DNA of 64,000 nucleotides from Metellina segmentata (Eukaryota > Arthropoda > Arachnida > Araneae > Tetragnathidae), in contig OX375881.1 in the NCBI GenBank assembly GCA_947359465.1, positions 77,647,914 through 77,711,913 on the forward strand, given 5' to 3'. This document shows positions 62,390 through 64,000 of the stretch, in pieces. Made by a program: the position numbers and the translations under genes. Positions within the stretch are counted from its first letter, which is position 1; each line of letters starts with the position of its first letter. Below the pieces are notes generated by a model. It was not told the origin of the DNA, ran no database searches, and worked only from the letters and a program-made list of their open reading frames with translations.

Positions 62390-62720
62390 ATAGGGTCAGT
62401 ATAATCTTTTCAAATGATCCCATTATATGAATAGGACCAATATAATCTTTCTAACTGATTCTCTCATATGGAAAGGACCAATATAATCTTTCAAACTGAT
62501 TCTCTCATACGGAAAGGACCAATATAATTTTTTCTAAATACTTCTATTATAAGGATAGGACCAGTACAATCTTTCTAACTGATTCTATTATACGAAAAGG
62601 TCCAAGGGAATCTTTCCAAATAATTCTATTTTACTGAAAGTACCAATATAAATTTTCCAAATGTTTATTTTCAACGTTTGGACCAATATTTATCTTTCGA
62701 AATGATTCTATTATATGAAA
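62390..62720 (+). repeat. 41-bp minisatellite, site 3 (best preserved)
   Basis: GGACCAATATAATCTTTC-type units start at about 62395, 62436, 62477 and 62518 (41-bp spacing) and continue with more divergence to about 62715. A unit also contains GATTCTNTCATATGGAAA. Relatives lie at 37940-38265 (inverted) and 49290-49560. Confidence 0.85.
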
Positions 62721-64000
62721 ATGTGTTTGTGTGACCAATGAAATAATTATACTGGTTGAAAGAATCCACGAATTTTTTCAACCAATAGCTATGGTTATTA
62801 AGTCATTTTGTGTCCTTTAGGATAACAGAAAAGTCACACTACTGGGAAATGCCGTGATGTCCAGAAAGTTAGATAGTTAATTTATCAATACGGTGTGGTG
62901 GATATTCTCTTAAAATTACACATACATTTATAAAACCTTTTCGTTACTATTTTTTGAAATAATACTATACAACATAAATTTTAGTTTTAGACCTCTTATA
63001 AATCTATTTGAATTTATATGTCTGTATAAAGACGGTTCTTCATGAAATTCCATTAAACAATCACCTTCGTGAACTGCTAATAAATTCAAAGCAATTGTCT
63101 GTTAGTTTGAAGGTGAAACTAATATTAGTCTGTGTAACTAAATTAATCAAACTTAATTCTTAGTAATTTGGAAATAACAAAAGGAGGGCCAAGGAATATA
63201 TTGAAAAACTCATTTATCTTTTTTAAATATATTTAACTGCTCTAAATTTTAAAACATAAAATTAGTTTCATTCACTACATTTTTTATAATATAAAAACTA
63301 GTTTCAGATGATGAATGAATAGAATTAAATAAAAGAGAAAATAGTAATTAACTCATTTGAATTTGTAAATAGAGAGATGTTTTGAAAAATTCAAATTTAT
63401 CCTACATAAATATATCTAACTCTAATGTTAATTTAAGTATAGCGTCAGCCTCTTCAGCAAAATTCAATTACATTGCAAGTAGAATTAAATTGATATCGTA
63501 CAATTAAGTTTAAAGGTAACAGTAATGAATATTTTCAGTATTTAACCGTATGATATTAAATGAAACTGAAATCTGTACCTTTCAATATACATTTTCAATG
63601 ATACAACTTCGTGTAAATTTAATCCTATTACCCAACTGTGATTGTAGTTGAATCTGAATACTCTGCATATTAGTACCATAAAAGCCGCATATTCAAACAT
63701 ATTTAAAGTTTACAATGTTAATAGTAAAATATTATTAATAAATGTAACCTCAGTTCTACATGGTACAGTTACGGAATGCTTTTGAAAAGTAAATGCGGGT
63801 TTTTTGCATCTATTGATTTCATTTTGTTTACTTGAATCTCTACCTTTTATGTATAATAAAGCTATTTAGTTGGCTTTCAATTCCAGCATTTAAGTACTTT
63901 ATGACGAACAAATTTCAAAGAAGGTAATTACAAAACAAAGCTAGGCTTCGATTAGCTCATTCCTTAAAAATCTTTGTTTCTATGAATGATCAGACCCTAG
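62721..64000. other. AT-rich noncoding stretch to window end
   Basis: No gene, RNA or repeat identified. Confidence 0.45.

Overview
The window is eukaryotic, strongly AT-rich and dominated by transposable elements and tandem repeats. The Tc1-like transposase relics (N-termini such as MPLRRHRRQYDQLSEFERGR), the gypsy polyprotein and the Helitron and piggyBac types resemble what is common in chelicerates, and a spider is my best guess. That is inference from family resemblance; no host gene confirms it. No confident, complete host protein-coding gene is visible. The window is probably intergenic or intronic DNA.

Layout. Two nonautonomous Helitrons in opposite orientation lie near the two ends (183-1796 minus, 59553-61134 plus). 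A roughly 214-bp satellite (6221-12258, with a diverged relic at 5808-5922) is split by a recent LTR retrotransposon (7009-11058) with 292-bp LTRs and a 5-bp target duplication. Its gag-protease-integrase frame is full of deletions and has no reverse transcriptase. Positions 13.4-17.9 kb hold a CpG-rich patch, a CA/TA/TG microsatellite, a dispersed minisatellite and a decayed coding block I cannot name. From 18.7 to 23.2 kb there are two copies of a piggyBac-type TTAA MITE in opposite orientation, an AT-rich minisatellite and a long (AT)n tract.

The middle and right parts hold five Tc1/mariner-type remnants: 26299-27596 minus, 28847-30160 minus, 35884-37256 plus, about 45055-46291 minus and 51227-52627 plus. 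A sixth, very old one lies near 40.3-41.6 kb. Three cases show nesting: a hAT MITE with an 8-bp duplication inside the 28.8-30.2 kb relic, a Mutator-type MITE with a 9-bp duplication inside the 40 kb relic, and the 35884-37256 element inside an unclassified terminal-inverted-repeat element (35560-37870) whose sister copy lies inverted at 58004-58873. Two tandem tRNA-derived SINE-like units, a LINE RNase H relic (57095-57690), a 149-bp tandem repeat (47562-48107) and a 41-bp minisatellite family seen in three places complete the picture.

Nothing here works as a gene system. The content is a record of mobile-element insertion, nesting and decay. Breakpoints fixed by target-site duplications are the most certain calls. 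Class assignments from decayed protein fragments are less certain. The weakest calls are the single secreted-protein-like exon at 3574-3683 and the possible promoter near 46.9 kb.
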